Shown here one piece after another: positions 23,284 through 37,104 of a stretch of DNA of 64,000 bases (positions are counted from its first letter, which is position 1; each line of letters starts with the position of its first letter). The notes beneath the pieces were generated by a model. The model ran no database searches. It saw only the letters and a program-made list of their open reading frames with translations, and was not told where the DNA came from. The position numbers and the translations under genes are program-made. Origin of the DNA: Tuctoria greenei (taxonomy: Eukaryota > Streptophyta > Magnoliopsida > Poales > Poaceae); NCBI GenBank assembly GCA_036927565.1, contig JAYESD010000001.1:496001-560000 (forward strand), given 5' to 3'.

Positions 23284-24391
23284 AGTTTCCTTAGCTGCTG
23301 ATACCTCATGGGGATGCTTGCGAGAATGAGAATTACTCCAGAGTTTTATTCATTCTTTTGTAATGAAATTTTTATTCTTTTGTTTTAAAATTGTTTTAGA
23401 TGTGATTTTCCACGCCATTCTATGTGTTTAAGAGAGCGGGTTTATGTGCGCTGAAGTGAAATCATATTGGTAATTCCCATTTGTATCGAAAAAATAGAAT
23501 TATTGTTTATACTGCAAAAAGATCTCGCATAGAGTATAGTCTACTGTTAAACAAAAAAATTGCTAAAATAATCATCCATTTATGCTACATGAAAGACGAC
23601 CACGGCCTTTTTTTTTTCCAAAAGACTGAACGGTTGCGTCATAGAGAGACGCACAGGCCGGGCCACAGCCAGCGCGGCATGGTCGAGGCTCCGTGTCGTG
23701 TCGCGAACTCTACGTCTGTCGCGTGAGATCTGCGTTGGTTTGATTGATTTGAATTTGTGTGTTCCTGGAAGCTGGAAGGCAGCAGAGCAGGCAGCGACGA
23801 TGGAAGGTACTACTACGTAGGTCGGGTGCTGCAGTGCGATGGAACGTATAGTGTGGTCGGGTGCGTTACAGATTGCAAGTGTTCGACTCGACAATGGATG
23901 GTGGTTTGGGTGCTGGATGGGCAACGTCGCCATTGCTATATGCACAACTTGGCAGGTAGGGAAACACAAAACATGGAAGTATTCAACTCCGATCATCCGG
24001 TAGAGACTGTCCCGATCGATGTTTGTATCAAAGGGAACAACTAGAGATCGGACGGTCGAGACGGACACACAAACGTGAGACGACTCGACGGTCACGTACA
24101 GGAAGGAGTTCAGAGCACGACACGAACTCGACGGCCCATGGGAACCTGAGCTGCTCGAATCGAAACCGTGTCGGAACCCGGCCCGTTCGTTCGGTCTGTC
24201 GGCGTTTCTGATGCGGACTCGTGCTGGCCCAAGCTACTAAACTCTCCCTCCCCCTCCGTCTCCTCTCCCCTCCCCGACTCCCCACTCCGATCTCTCTCTA
24301 GTCTCTCCAAGCTCCGCCGGAATTCTGCAATCGTGCAGCTCGCGTTCCCACCTCGCCGCCCGTCGAACTCGCCCCACGACAAGACAGCAGG
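23284..24391. other. Spacer: glycosyltransferase 3' UTR and OTU gene promoter
   Basis: A/T-rich 3' UTR to about 23620, then mixed sequence. A CT-rich run at about 24240-24310 just upstream of the OTU start is probably its 5' leader. No gene is supported. Confidence 0.5.
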
Positions 24392-27300
24392 ATGGCGAAG
24401 AAGAATAGAGCAGCGGCGCCGTCCAAACAACGCAAGCCGAAGCGCGAGGCGGTAGGGAGCTAGTATATAGTATGCTTCAATGCCCTCCCCATATTCGATC
24501 GTCGCGCTTGGACGGACCCTCTTCGTGCCCCCAGGAGTAACGCGACTTAGTATATTCATTCTTTCGTTTTCTCCATTCCCGTGCAGGTGAAGAAGCCTGG
24601 GAAGAAGAAGGATGCAGACATGACGGAGTTCAGGGCGCAGCTCGACTCCCTTGGGCTGAAGATAGTACAAGTGGACGCAGATGGCAACTGCTTCTTCAGG
24701 TTAGTTGAGGAACAATCCATTAATCACGCTTATCTTTGCCGTATTATCAAGAAGATGAAGAGAGTACTATTGCAGTTCATGCATCCGCCGTTTTATTTAT
24801 ACGGCTACTAGTACTCATTGTAGTCATCTCGTCTGCAGGGCAATGGGTGACCAACTCGAAGGCAATGAGGAACAACACATGAAGTACAGAAAAATGGTGG
24901 TTGAATACATTGCGGTATGCAAGAAAAAGAATCTTTTAATTTTCTTCCTTAATTTATGCAACGTGTCTATAGTCAGGATTTCAGGAATAATTAGAGAGAG
25001 GGTTTTATTGGCCGCCTATCTGTGCTCCATGATCCTTCTTTTTTGTATATACAGGCACACCGTGAGGAGTTTGAGCCATTCATCGAGGATGAAGTACCGT
25101 TTGAGAAATACTGCAGCAACATGCTGAAGGATGGGACTTGGGCTGGCAATATCGAGTTGCAAGCAGCTTCACTCGTCTTGAGAAGGAATATATGCATTCA
25201 CACGGTGACTACACAATACAAACCTAACTTTCTACGTTAAAAAGAAAAAAAAGAGGACAAATCCGACGTGGTGGGATCACATGCAAATGCACTGAGGTTG
25301 CATCGAATTTAGAACCTCTTGGCATAAGTGGGGTGAATTAACCACCACGTCTGATTTGCCCTCCTAGCTTTTTGTGTTATTGATCACAAATTATATAGTT
25401 GAGCAATCTATATTCTTTTTTTCATCAACTATTTATTATAAGCATGAACTATTAATTTGAATACAATGTATAGTACTAAACTATTGTTTGATCTGCAGCT
25501 GGACTCACCACGTTTGTACATAAACAATTTTGCTGGCCATGAAGCTACCAATACGGTTAATTTGTAAGTTATAGTATTATTTAACTCACTACACTGTTAG
25601 TACTGGGCGAATAATGGTAAAAGCCATCTGATTCTTACGCGGTAACATAGACTCTAAAATGCATGGTTACATATAATTTCTTACCAATACAGGTCTTATC
25701 ATAATGGCGAGCACTACAACAGTGTTAGGCTGAGAGAAGATTCATGTGTGGGTCCTGCAATGCCTTACGTGGATAACGTAGATAATGGTAAGTCCTGCAA
25801 CTTTCCTGATTCTTGAGACACCACAAACTACACGCCAGATCTATATCAGTTGCATTCCAACCAAAATAATTCGTCCATGCTTTCCATCTGAGTGTGTGCT
25901 TACTTTTTACCCCTGAAATAGAGAGATTTAATACTTTGGATAATTGGTAGATATTGCTAATTTTTACCCCTGAAATAGGGGTTTAATACTTTGGATAATT
26001 GGCAGATAGTGCTATATTCTGTACAAGTTCTGGTGCATGTTTCATTCCATCTTGATTGACTAAATCTCTGGTCATTAGAAATATTAGTGTCACTTGCATG
26101 TATTTGCTACCATTGTGTTGTGGATGTGTTGTAATTTATTCACATCTTGCGAAATCAGTGCTTAAAAAAGTGGCGGAGAAAAGAGACCGGAGGAGCTCCG
26201 CCTACCATGAATGTAAATGGACGTCTAGACACCTAGGCGCCCATCGATCGATTGGAGTCTTGGCACCTGAGCAGTGCCCAGGCGACCATGAAGGTTTTTA
26301 GTAGTGGAAAAAAGCAGGGATCAGAGAGCCTCAGAGGGAACTAGATGCAAGAGGTAGATATCGGCGGTCTGTGAGGCGCCCAGGCGGAATCGTTGAGGTG
26401 AGTCCAAACTTCGAGAGACGGTGGTTACGGAGTGACCAAATGAGTTGGAGACAGTTAGATTTTGAAGGAGGAAATGAGTTATATTAGTTTGAATCGAGGA
26501 AGCAGGACCACATCTGAAACCCTAAACTAACTCGTCCCCATCTTCCTGCCACCCCTCTCTTCGTCACCCCAGTGTGTCCTGCTACCTCTCTATTCATCAC
26601 CACCAATGCGTCTTGTCACCCCTCTCTTCGTCTACACCACGTCGCCCGCTCCCTCCGTCTACGTCTGCGTCGCGCCGCCCCTCCACCCCACCGCATCGTG
26701 TCATGCAGCCCCTCCTCTCTGCCTATGCGTCGTGCCTCCTTCTCCCCCTTCCGCACAATCTGAGATTGTCGGATGAGATCCAACGGTTAACAATAATTAA
26801 GCTGAGTCAAGCCTACCTACCCGGGCCAACTTTTCCCCAACGCATATGCCCGATCCCTCCGCCTCCAAACACCTGCCTCCGCTCCGCACACCCGTCTCCG
26901 TCCCCGCTCGCCATCACCGCCGAAGTCTCGGGCGCCTAGGCATTCCCGGCAGGAGCCTAGGCATTCATGCGCCCATTTAGAACATTGACGTTGTTGCTTA
27001 ATTTTAAATGTCATGCAAAAGGGTGCGCTCGCCTGCCATGCATCCCCTAGGTGGCGCGTAAGCGGCTGACACAGCCGTTTTTTTAACACTGTTAAATGGG
27101 TGAAGGGAGCTAGATTGGAAACATAATCACTGTCAACCAAAGATCCCGGTTCATAGTAGTAGATGTCGTAAAATAAATTTAAGATGTATATATTTGGCCA
27201 ACTGCTTTTAGACAGATTATGGGAAGTTTGGTTAGAGTTTCATTCAATGCATTTTCATCTTTTTTTCCCCTATCATTTTACTGTAAGGTTGAAGTGTAAC

Positions 27301-27644
27301 ATCTTGTAGGAGCTGAACTTAGGCAAGATGAGAATGGTGTGGTTGAGCAAAACGATGGAACTAGTTCTAGCAAAGACCAAACAGCTGAAAACCCCAAAAA
27401 TCCACATTATTCTAAGAAGGTAGCAACTCTCAACTCGTTAACCCAACGTCAAATTTCTTATGGTTGCATCATCGATCATGCTGAATGAAACAAATGATGT
27501 CTTTCTATCGTTGTTTACATACAGAAAAAATCCAGAACAAAGGACAGCTCTTGTGGATCTACAAATAAGCAAAAGAAGAAAGAACAGGCCGAAGCAAAAC
27601 TTGTCCGAGAAACTGCAGCAGACCTCGGCGCCCTTTGCATCTGA
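24392..27644 (+). CDS. OTU-domain cysteine protease (deubiquitinase)
   Basis: 262 residues from eight exons: 24392-24451, 24587-24699, 24839-24914, 25055-25204, 25499-25563, 25693-25787, 27310-27419, 27525-27644. It has a Lys/Arg-rich N-terminus, then the OTU domain with the catalytic motif DADGNCFFR (Asp52, Cys55) and the C-terminal catalytic histidine in SYHNGEHYNSVR (His162). The tail is Lys-rich. It resembles animal OTUD3 and its small plant homologues, which cleave ubiquitin chains. Linkage preference cannot be read from sequence. Intron 6 is 1.5 kb, far longer than the others, and holds an inserted repeat. Confidence 0.92.
25911..26013. repeat. Imperfect tandem duplication in OTU intron 6
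   Basis: Two copies of about 50 bp, each with TTTTTACCCCTGAAATAG followed by TTTAATACTTTGGATAATTGG. They differ by a few bases and a short indel. Confidence 0.75.
26156..27091. mobile_element. Possible non-autonomous DNA element in OTU intron 6
   Basis: About 0.94 kb of GC-rich sequence unlike the flanking A/T-rich intron. Its ends form an imperfect inverted repeat: CAGTGCTTAAAAAAGTGGCG at the left, and a right end whose complement reads CAGTGTTAAAAAAACGGC. The inner sequence carries repeated GGCGCC- and CCTAGG-like pieces and Pro/Ser-rich open frames with no recognisable transposase. No clean target-site duplication is visible, so class assignment (hAT-like or other) is open. Confidence 0.4.
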
Positions 27645-28709
27645 AGTTTCTGAACACTGATTGAACCATGAAGCAACCGTTTAAGCACCATGAGGCCACA
27701 AAGGAAAGAAGCAGAGAAGAAGACAGAAAACCATCCTCTTTATGAGAGGGCCGCTGTACTAGCTACAGCCGTGTGTAACAAGTCTGTTGCAGTCAGGTCG
27801 TAATTAAGGTGCCAGAGTGCCCGACAAACAGCTCACCAAACTTTCGGGCAAGAGTGACGATTGAAGGATTATAGTTATTTTTCATATTCTTTTGAAACAA
27901 AAAAGTTAAAATAGCTGATATTACTGTAAAACAAAATCAAAATCTTTTCAGTACATCGGCTGGACTTCGTCGACGCAGTCACGTTCGCGTGACCACGTGC
28001 GTGAGACCTAACCCCCGAGGGAAAAGGCAACAACTTTTACTTACCTCGTTGAGGCTCTTTGATCGCGATGGAGCAGTACTTCATCCCTCCAATGGATTAT
28101 GGATGGAGAGACGAGACGACAGAGCATGGAAGACCAAGGTGACGCAGGACTATCGGATGAAAGACAGACGATAATTGGACGACGATCATGTGGCCTAAAA
28201 GGGGTTTTTGCATTCTGGTCATGCCCAAGCGTAACTGTTTATCAGTGAATCGGAGCAACTGTTTTGTTTCACATGTTGTTTAGCAGGTGAAGCAATTGTT
28301 CACCTGCTTAAACACAGGTGTGGCAGTAGAAGCCTGAATACGAAGCTAAATTGTGATGTACTGTTATGGCACATCTTCTTCAAACCTACAATAAGACCTG
28401 CCACCCCGGACAGATTGCTCAATGAGAAGCTGAATGGGAATGGCTGTAGAAACAAAAACACTGCCTCCAACTCCAACCTTGATGATTGAACACTGGACAC
28501 TAGAGTCACACCTATTACGCAACAGCCTCAAGAAACAAAATACAATGAAAATAATGCAAATACAGCCCATATATCTCACGTGCACTAATGAAAATGTGTA
28601 ACAGCTCAAATGCACCCCATTAGTTCAGTCCATCTGTTAAAATGATATGACATTCTTTTACAGCTTCACGAAACTATACTTCGACAAGCAAAGATGAAAA
28701 ATCAGATGT
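27645..28709. other. Spacer between convergent OTU and RGP1 genes
   Basis: Presumed 3' UTRs of both neighbours. No open frame or repeat is worth calling. Confidence 0.5.
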
Positions 28710-31700
28710 CTAGAGCCCATTTTCAAGCGCTGAAACGTTCCCAAGTAAAACCGATCTATCATTTCTGCCATGAGTGGCTCGTCTACGCAGTGGAGGTGCG
28801 TAAACAGTTATTGGGAGGACCCATTCACCCTTTTCTCTTTTTTCAACAAAAAGCGGGTGACTATACCTGGCAAATAGAGAAGCCATGATTAAAAATTCAA
28901 ATTAGCAGCAGCAGACAATGAAGAGATATACACATTCTGAGCACCAGATTCACTTAAACAAAATCGCTCCACCCAAAGTGAAATAGCTCTCATGAAATTA
29001 GTTAGGGCAACAGTGCTCTACATATTCAGATATCTGTGGCATGGGCATTCACATTTTAGTGCAATCAACAAAAATGAAATGTTCATGCAAAAATTAGCAG
29101 ACGTATGAAATATAAGATCGTTCCCACACAAAGTATCTAACATTATGGTATACCTAGCTAGGTCCGTTCCTTCTGGCGTTGTGAAGAACTCAAACCGAAG
29201 AGACCACTGTACGGAGACCTTTGAGGTAGAAAATGACATAGGACCATCAATGGGAATGGAGAAAAGAAAGCTTGTCTGCTGAAGATCTGCAACAACCTCA
29301 TGATGTTCACTGTGCAGCTGCACATGGAGTGCAAAAAGAAAAAGAGAGTGGACCACTCATTAAGTTAACATGAAAAAGGAGTTTAGATGGAATAGAGTAT
29401 ATCGCATCTCATGTTGCTGGAATCCAAGCATAATGTCACTATTAGGTAATACACAATATGTGTCTTATAGGTTTCTTCTTGATAATCTAGACCTGTCTTG
29501 TGCAATGTTTATTTTTTATCAGCCGTGTGCCATATTTTATGGAAACAAAGCATATCTTTTTTTTTTTCTTATAAAAAAAGACCAGCTTGCCAAATATGCT
29601 AAAGCTAAACTATCCAATATAAGATTGTATAAAAACTTCATGAGCTCATGAAGACTCAAGAGTAGGTTAGGTGGCATTTTATTTGGAATTGATGTTAAGT
29701 ACAAGTGTACAACTATTTCAGCTGAAACATCTGCAAAAATAACTTCTTGCACAAAATGTTCTGCAAACTCACTGGCAACTATAAATGAATTTTAAACTAG
29801 AGAATTGTTCAAGCCACGAGTAAACGATTGCTCCGGTGTCAGAAAAAAGCATTGTAATAGTGTACTGAATACTGATCATTCAAAAAGGGTGCATTGGGGT
29901 CCGGATCTGTATGATTTAGTTCAAACTTCAAATGCAGAAAAAAGATACCTTGGTTATTGTGGGAGAGCTCCTTCTTGAAGGATGCAATGCACGAGGATTA
30001 ATTGTTTCGGATGTTTCCAAGGTTACCGATACCTAAAAAGAACCGAACAATTATCAACTTGAAGTTGCATTTCATACATCTTTTAAATATTTAACTCACT
30101 CTTTTACCTCAAGGCACCTTCGTGTTCCAGTTCCATGAAAAAAAGTGAGTGCTCCGCCAATCTGCAATTGGAAAACTGAGATAACCATTTCTATAACAAC
30201 AAGGAGCAGTAACAGGTGCAGTAAAACAAACTAGAGTACCATATCACCAAAGTAATAGGTTGAGTCAGAATTCTTTGGTGAAAAACAAAGCAAGACTTGA
30301 TCATCTATTCTTATATTATATGATCTCCCTCTCGTAAAGCTTTCAGCTGGGAAAAGAAGTTAAACAAAAGTAAGGACAATTCAGAATGCGAATATATTTC
30401 AGCCACATTGTACAACAATTATGCAAACTGATGAAGTATGAATGTAAATTTCACATAAAAATAAAGTGAAAATGTATAATGGATCTAGAACAGGAACATG
30501 ATGGCTTACATCCAGCTGGTTCAACATGTTTCGGGGTAAGGGGAAGCCCAACGTCATCTTTTGGGTGATCAGAATCTGGAGAAAACCTTTGCCCATTCAA
30601 TGGAGGGTCCGACAGGAGGCGGTTTAGCTTCCTTTGAGGTGAGGCTAAACCTGTTTGTGCCATTTATTTAGTTAAACACAAGCCATAAACTCATTTACAC
30701 ATTCACATCAAATCACGTAACTGTGAGTTTTGGGTCTTTCTTTACCTCCATCGGGGTCATCTGATATTTCCGAAACTGACAGTCGAGGAATTGGACTGTA
30801 TGATGGAAAATTGGGTGGTTCTACTTGATTATACAATGGCTCGCTTGTGGAGAGGCGTGATGACAAGGACTGCGTCGACAAGGAGTTCCTGAGGGAGAAT
30901 TCAGGATTTGCTTTGGAAGGATTGTATGAGGAAACGGATGAAGCTTCATCTTTTGAACTATCATACCCTTCTTCTAGATCTGTATTTTCATTTGCTTTGG
31001 TCTGAAATTAGAGAAAAAACAAACAAGTAAATATATTGACACTTCTTGAGTCACGTGATTTAGTTAAATTACTTTCTACATCTAGATGCAAACACCTAGC
31101 ACCTAACTAGTGTATAAATAAACATTTAGCCAACTCATGTAGGAAAACAAGAAGAATAACTGAGTTATGAAACCTGGGAGCAGCTCACAAGCATATATAG
31201 GAACTCACCCATTCTGAATCTTCATCTTTCTCCCTCCAAAATATGGCCAGTTGGTCAACAGAGAATGCTGAAGTCCCTGAAACATATGTCAACAACTTGA
31301 GACTCAATACCAAAGAATTGTTTCTACTCTTATTAAATAATTCATATAAAAAAACACATGTTTCATGTAATAATAATTGTTTTCTACGAACCATTAAGTT
31401 TGCAGATTGACTAACCTTCTTCACTTAGTAGGGTGCTGCTTTTCTGGGAAACACGTATCTGTAGTGGGACGCGCGCTTCCTACAAAAATCAAGCAAGTTT
31501 GGTCTATTATTCTGACAAAAGGTACTTGGATACATTGAAGAAATTTTGATAAACAAGAACTGAAGTGGCATCAAGTGGCTTGCAAATCTGTGGTTAAGCT
31601 GTGATTATGATTTATGAATGATATCATCTTAAAGCCAGGATAAGAAAAACAAGAATGTGTTTATTGTAAGCACTGAAAGTATTTACGTTAACAAGCAAGC

Positions 31701-34041
31701 ATTCTTGAAGAAGGTAGGGAAATAAAAAGTAGAGCTAGTCGTACAAAAAGGGTTGCAATCAAACATACAACTGTAAAAATACTAGTTCTCATGTCGTAGT
31801 TTTGATTGTAAACACTGTTGGAGCCAGCATATCATTGATTGTTGGTTATAATATTTGTGGGAACATGATGTCTATATCCTTCAATGTTCTTATTCCACTC
31901 GTGTGCATGCGGCCAGCTCCTCTTCTTGAACGCCCCAAATGATGTTCTCTTGCAAAAGGGTCATGGCACATGTCTCCACAAGGTCATAAATTTGATCTGC
32001 CACTAGATCTGAAGAACTGATAATTTAAGAAAACCTACTGGTGTTACTTTGTAGACCTGTCATTCTAGGCCAAAAGGTTTGCTATATCTATGTAAATATA
32101 TGTGACGGTGTGTTCTGCGCCATGTGTTATTTCTTCTGTGTGCAACAGCGTGTTGACTTTCAACAACTACATCAAACAACAATGCCCAGGTCAGATAGTT
32201 ACGAGCTCAAATAGTCAATTTGAAGAAAAGTATAGGTTGCTAATTTCCAGTCATCAGTTCAGCACTTCCAAATTTTCAGCATAAATCATGCAAATTCTAA
32301 AAGTACTTAGCACCATTAATCTCAAAACAGGACGAAGAGAAACAAGGAGACAACTCACCAATTGAATTGCACCATTCATGGGGACTTTATTTTGGTCACC
32401 ATTACCCAATAAAATAGACCTTCCAAACAATGCACTTCTGACATAATAAATATAGCGAATACTGATGCCCCTATAAGATGGCGGCAAAAGCTTCGGGAGT
32501 TCCGCACGTACAATGTCTGCATATGATGTTTTAACTTTAAAATTCTTACAATGTCACACATCAATCACAAAGTCTAAAAAAACAAATAACACACCATATA
32601 CACGAGCAATTCAACACCAATGGAAGAGAATGTCTGATTAAGTGGCATGGTCTACAAAAGTAGATATGGAAGAAACTGTTTCGAGTCATTATTAAAAGCT
32701 ATGCAAGCATGCATAACAAGACAAAAAATCAAGCATGATTTACTTAATATAACATTTTAACAGGACCCAAAATTCATAAGTCGTTTGAGATGTATGTGCA
32801 TAAAACATCAACTATGTGCAATATGCTTGTCATGACCTCTCTGACAATTACTTCCATAAATCTTTAACAGAACAGCATTAAACTTCAAAATATAACTGAT
32901 ATATACTCACATATACTTGATGTTTTGCTTTGTCTATAAAATCAAGAACTTCAATAACTTCATATTACCGAGTAAATCAATTGTAGAACAGCAGAACTAT
33001 CTATAAGGTGGTTTGAGTTAGACAACAGGTGAGCGATGATGGCAACGGACTGGCAGAATTGGTGAAGTGTGAAACAATTTACTAGCATGTCAGCTTCTCA
33101 TTATTAGCACAAAAAGAGGAAAATAACACATAAAAACAAATGAAATCATTTTATGTTTCAAGCAAAATAGAATGTAACATTGGCACATGAAACTGAATGA
33201 ACACTCCAAAACAAGATGTTGCTTACATGTTTTTGTTTGCCCTGGAGCAATTACCACTTTAGAGACCAGTGAAGGTGTTGCACTATCCAGAAACAGGCGT
33301 TCACCTATGGTTACAATCGCAGTACACAAGAGGATTTTCAGAAGAAAAAAAACATAAAGATCAATTAATTCCTTTCAATATAAAGAGATACAGGTAAGTT
33401 TATGAGATGAAGGTGAAATGCACGACCATGAAAAAGAAAGAGAGAAGGATAAAAACTTGAGCTATGGAAACATGCATTGATTAAAGAATAATAACAAATG
33501 ATGACTGGGCGACCTTTAGGCTACCAAAACTTGCAAAGCAGCGTGAAAAACACTTAAATGATAATCAAAGGCCAAAGTACTTATGGGGAAGAGCAAAGCA
33601 ACCGTATAGGAGAACAGACTGCCAGGAAAATGATCTTTCAAAAAAAAAAGACTGCCAGGAAAATGTTTCATTTACACAGTAACATGGTAACCAGAGTGTA
33701 CCTCTCCTTTGTTTAGACCCTGGTAAGGGCTTCGGAACTGAGAACCATTGGCTATCTAGCTTCTCAATCCCTTTCAGCTCAAAAGAGAGAGAATCTAACA
33801 ACAGTGAGGGCACATCTTCGCCCGAAATTGTCTGCCCTGCACCATCCTTCAAACTAGCAGGACTGAAGATTTCTACAGTCACGGTGACTGAATCACCAGG
33901 TCTGTACACCTCCTTATCTGTCTGGAGCTTCAATGTCGGCGACAACTGCTGCTTGGCAGCTGAATCAGCCTTCCTGTCTTCGAACCATCCAACACTTTTT
34001 AGGAAGGAAAATCCTTGAGGAAGTGGAAGCTTCAGCGACAT
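28710..34041 (-). CDS. RGP1: RGP1-type protein (Ric1-Rgp1 Rab GEF subunit)
   Basis: 556 residues from twelve exons: 33702-34041, 33227-33304, 32359-32516, 31416-31479, 31209-31276, 30746-31001, 30510-30650, 30240-30346, 30108-30161, 29949-30032, 29154-29317, 28710-28866. The N-terminus has an arrestin-like fold segment (LQTDKEVYRPGDSVTVTVEI). The middle has SYRGISIRYIYYVRSALFG, then a Ser-rich variable stretch. The C-terminal part has SFLFSIPIDGPMSF and VSVQWSLRFEFFTTPEGTD, matching the SIPL...VSLKW.L.FEF pattern of human RGP1. In yeast and animals RGP1 pairs with RIC1 to activate Ypt6/Rab6 for endosome-to-Golgi retrieval. A plant role is inferred. The upstream region (about 34500-34870) looks like a 5' UTR exon with a GTACGT donor. 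Confidence 0.88.
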
Positions 34042-35006
34042 GTCATCAGAGTATCAGATCAGCAGCTCTGACGCAACAGAATTTTGCCACTGCATCAAAG
34101 AAGAACGGTACAGAGGAAGTCAGCCGGTGTGAAGTCATGTGCCCTGATTTTTTTAGTTACCAAGTAAATAGATGTATCCTTTCCTCTGTCCAGTTTTGAC
34201 TTCAAAACCGATGATACAAGGCACCTGGATATTCATGATCAACTAATTTATGGAAGCTTGTAGCACGGGACGAAACTGATAAATAAGCCAAACCACTGTG
34301 TTCTCTAACAAGACAGATTAAACTCCTGCACGAATAGACATTGGCGATATTCATATTGTGGATGCCCGAATACGCTGAATGGCACGCAATCAGCAAACCG
34401 ATCCGATGACAAGTATCCATGCTAACAGCACACGACACTAGCTCTAGACGGCTGGACTGAGGGAACCAGCGCGATAGAGAACGACCAGGAGAGGAGAGGA
34501 CGTACGTGAAGTCGAAGCTCGATCTGTCCCACCCCGACGATACGATTTGACGACCGAGCGGCGGATCCACTGACGGATCTGAGCCTCGACGCGCTCCACG
34601 AAGGTTGGGGGACGGACCGTCCAGCTGGGCAAGGTGGGGGCGGCCCCTTCACCTGACCGCCCGCCGGTGAGATCCGCCTCCGCTCCTCCTCCGACGGCGC
34701 CTTTGTGATCCCTGGTCCCCGGATGCGTATCGTGCGCTGCTGGTGACTGCTGCGCTGCTGCGTCTGCGTGCCTGCATTCTGAGGAAGACGACGAAGGGGT
34801 ATGTGGGCCTGATAACGGGCCGAAGAAAATGAACTAGGGGTATGGGCTGGGTTGCTTGCTGGACCATGGCCCACTCAGTACCTGGAATTGAAGGCCCATT
34901 AGGCACAGGGGGAGAAGAAGAAGAATAAACAGATCATGTTTTGACTTTTGAGCTATTTCCATTTGAATTTGTGTTTCAATCTCGTGTGGCGTAGAATATT
35001 GTAGTA

Positions 35007-35104
35007 ATCCCTCTGTTCCTAACTAAATGTCGTCCAGACATATTTTTTCAGTTCATTTTAGTTCACTTCTCATGTCCAAAACGACAAACATCGGTTACCG
35101 GAGG
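35007..35104. mobile_element. Degenerate Stowaway-type MITE
   Basis: About 98 bp between TA dinucleotides with degraded ends (left ATCCCTCTGTTCC; right ACCGGAGG). Inner arms relate AAATGTCGTCCAGACAT to a diverged CGACAAACAT. Confidence 0.6.
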
Positions 35105-35474
35105 TAATATTCCGTATCATGTAACTGTATGGAGGCCTCGATTACTTCAAAAAAAAAATTGAATTGGAAGTGGAAAATTAGATGCTAAGCATAGGATAAG
35201 TGACGATACGGCAGCACTTGGGAAGCTTCAACGGTGTTGCTTGGCAAGCGCTGGAACGTTTCTTTGTCAGGAAGGGGAAGCATCTACGTACTTGCAAAAT
35301 CGAGGGGATGCACAACGTGACCTCCATCCACCACTATGCCCAAGTCAGACGACACTCGTTTTCTTATCCTTTTGGATGCTCCCAGAAGCAATGTCACTGA
35401 CGATTTGGAGGATTTCATCCCTCTTTAATAATTAATTAATTGACCTTGTACAGTACGGTACACCGTATTAGTTA

Positions 35475-35490
35475 GGGGGGGGGGGGGGGG
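35475..35490. repeat. Poly-G tract (16 G)
   Basis: An uninterrupted run of 16 G on the plus strand in a spacer. It is prone to length error in sequencing and can form a quadruplex. Confidence 0.9.
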
Positions 35491-35545
35491 TTGTACATCG
35501 CGTAGGGCAATCGGTCTTAATCATTCTCCAGAGAATATCATACTA

Positions 35546-35622
35546 CCCTTGTCTTCAAAAATTTGTCGTTTTGTAATTCATTTTTGAATTATAAAGCGAC
35601 AAGTTTATAGGAACGGTGATAG
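35546..35622. mobile_element. Short fold-back MITE, diverged ends
   Basis: 77-bp palindrome flanked by TA. The arms ATTTGTCGTTTTGTAATTCA and its near-complement match the arms of the MITE at 15791 with substitutions. Confidence 0.75.
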
Positions 35623-36683
35623 TACTCCGCACTCAGGTATGATTGGCGAATGGAATATCACTAGGATGAGCATGCAGTACGGTAGTTATGTCTGTAGTTG
35701 GCATGAATCATGGGTGGTCGACATGCTCACGTTCACGCCGGAATGGCGGCACTGATGGAACTCGTAGCTAGCAGGCGCAGCGGACCCGTGACCGCGCAGT
35801 TGGACGACGACGTTCCTTTTGTTATGGCATTGTAGTCGCGGACTCTAATACGTAAGATTCAGTCAGAAAATACTTGGTCGTACTTCTTCGTTCTATCATC
35901 TTTTTATTCATTAGCATGTATCATATCGATCATTTGCCATTGTCTAAAATAAAGAGGAATCTAAATTTAATCGTCTGAAGATAAGGAATCTATCGCATGG
36001 GTCATGGGGGAGCATCAATGATCGCCCGGCAAAATACTGGAAGGGGCGAGAGGATGCAGGAGATAGACGATGGCACTGGCAGTAAGATATGGTATAATAG
36101 TAGTATCACTAGTAGGCAATGGGCGCACGCAAGAACACAGCGAAGAAACTTTCAGAGAATACACGCCCGCCGGCGGCTTTGGCCGGCCGGGGTGGGGAAC
36201 GGCGACGCCGCTCCCGAGGAGATGTCATGTGCGGCGCCGCCGCTCCCTCCCTCCCTCCCTCGTTGCGTTTGTTGTTTTCCTCGTGGTAATAACTGACGCA
36301 TGTGCATGCGGCTCGGCTCGCACGGGGAACGCGCCCATGTTCCCGTCCATGTTCACGCATGTACGGGCTCCGGTCCCGAGGAGATGGGGTGGGAAGCAAG
36401 GGCAGGCAGGCAGGCTCGCCGCCGCCGACGACGACATGTTCGTCCAGACCAGAGAGGACCACACGTTCGTTCGGCGGCAACATGCGCGCGGCGTGTGCCG
36501 TGCTGTGCTGTGCGTGGTCGCTCGCGTTCGTCACCCGCCGGAATCGGTGAACTCCTCCAGCCGAGGTTGACGAAACGAAACCTGCCCGGAACGGCAGTTG
36601 CCGATCGTTGACGGCTCTCTTAGCCGGCAACCGAAGCTATTCTCGGAGGCCGGCCGGCACCGAGGCACGCAACGCGACACGCT

Positions 36684-37104
36684 AACGGTAGGTCTTGCCG
36701 TCGCCGTCGGTCCATGATGGTAGCTCTAGTCTAGCTGTGACTAGCTCTCACAGACAGTCCATGATGGCGGTGTTTTTCCTTTCATTGTTGTCATGCTCTG
36801 GTTAATTCTGTACATACTTGCTCTGGTTTCTGTCAATGGATAGCTCAAATTTTTTATTTGGTCAAATTTACTTTCACCAATGATTTATGTATTTTTAATC
36901 AATTATAGTAATATAAAAATAGTATTTATAAATTTATCATGAAAATATTTTTATAATCTACATATTATTAAAATTAATAGAATCTATAGAAATCATTAAT
37001 TAAAGATGTGTTTGACTGAAGTTAGAAATGGAATTGAAATAAGACGGAAGTAGTACTTAAAAACGGTAAAGCCGCCTTCGCCCTATGAAAGTGGGATACA
37101 CGCC
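36684..37104. repeat. Protease promoter module, unit 1
   Basis: First of three related segments. It starts AACGGTAGGTCTTGCCGTCG, includes CTCTCACAGACAGTCCATGA, and ends with GTAAAGCCGCCTTCGCCC and GGGATACACGCC. A MITE-like stretch (about 36842-37055) is embedded in it. Confidence 0.85.

Larger units (their letters stand above)
34042..36683. other. RGP1 promoter/5' UTR and upstream spacer
   Basis: Contains the RGP1 5' UTR (probably split by an intron with donor GTACGT near 34500) and TGGGCC/GGCCCA motifs at about 34800-34900. It also holds two MITEs (35007-35104, 35546-35622) and a 16-base G run. A GC-rich stretch at about 36150-36660 has several overlapping open frames but no recognisable protein. 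Confidence 0.5.

Noticed and set aside
36070..36630. Overlapping open frames on both strands upstream of the protease promoter
   Set aside because: GC-rich sequence gives long frames in several registers at once. None resembles a known protein.
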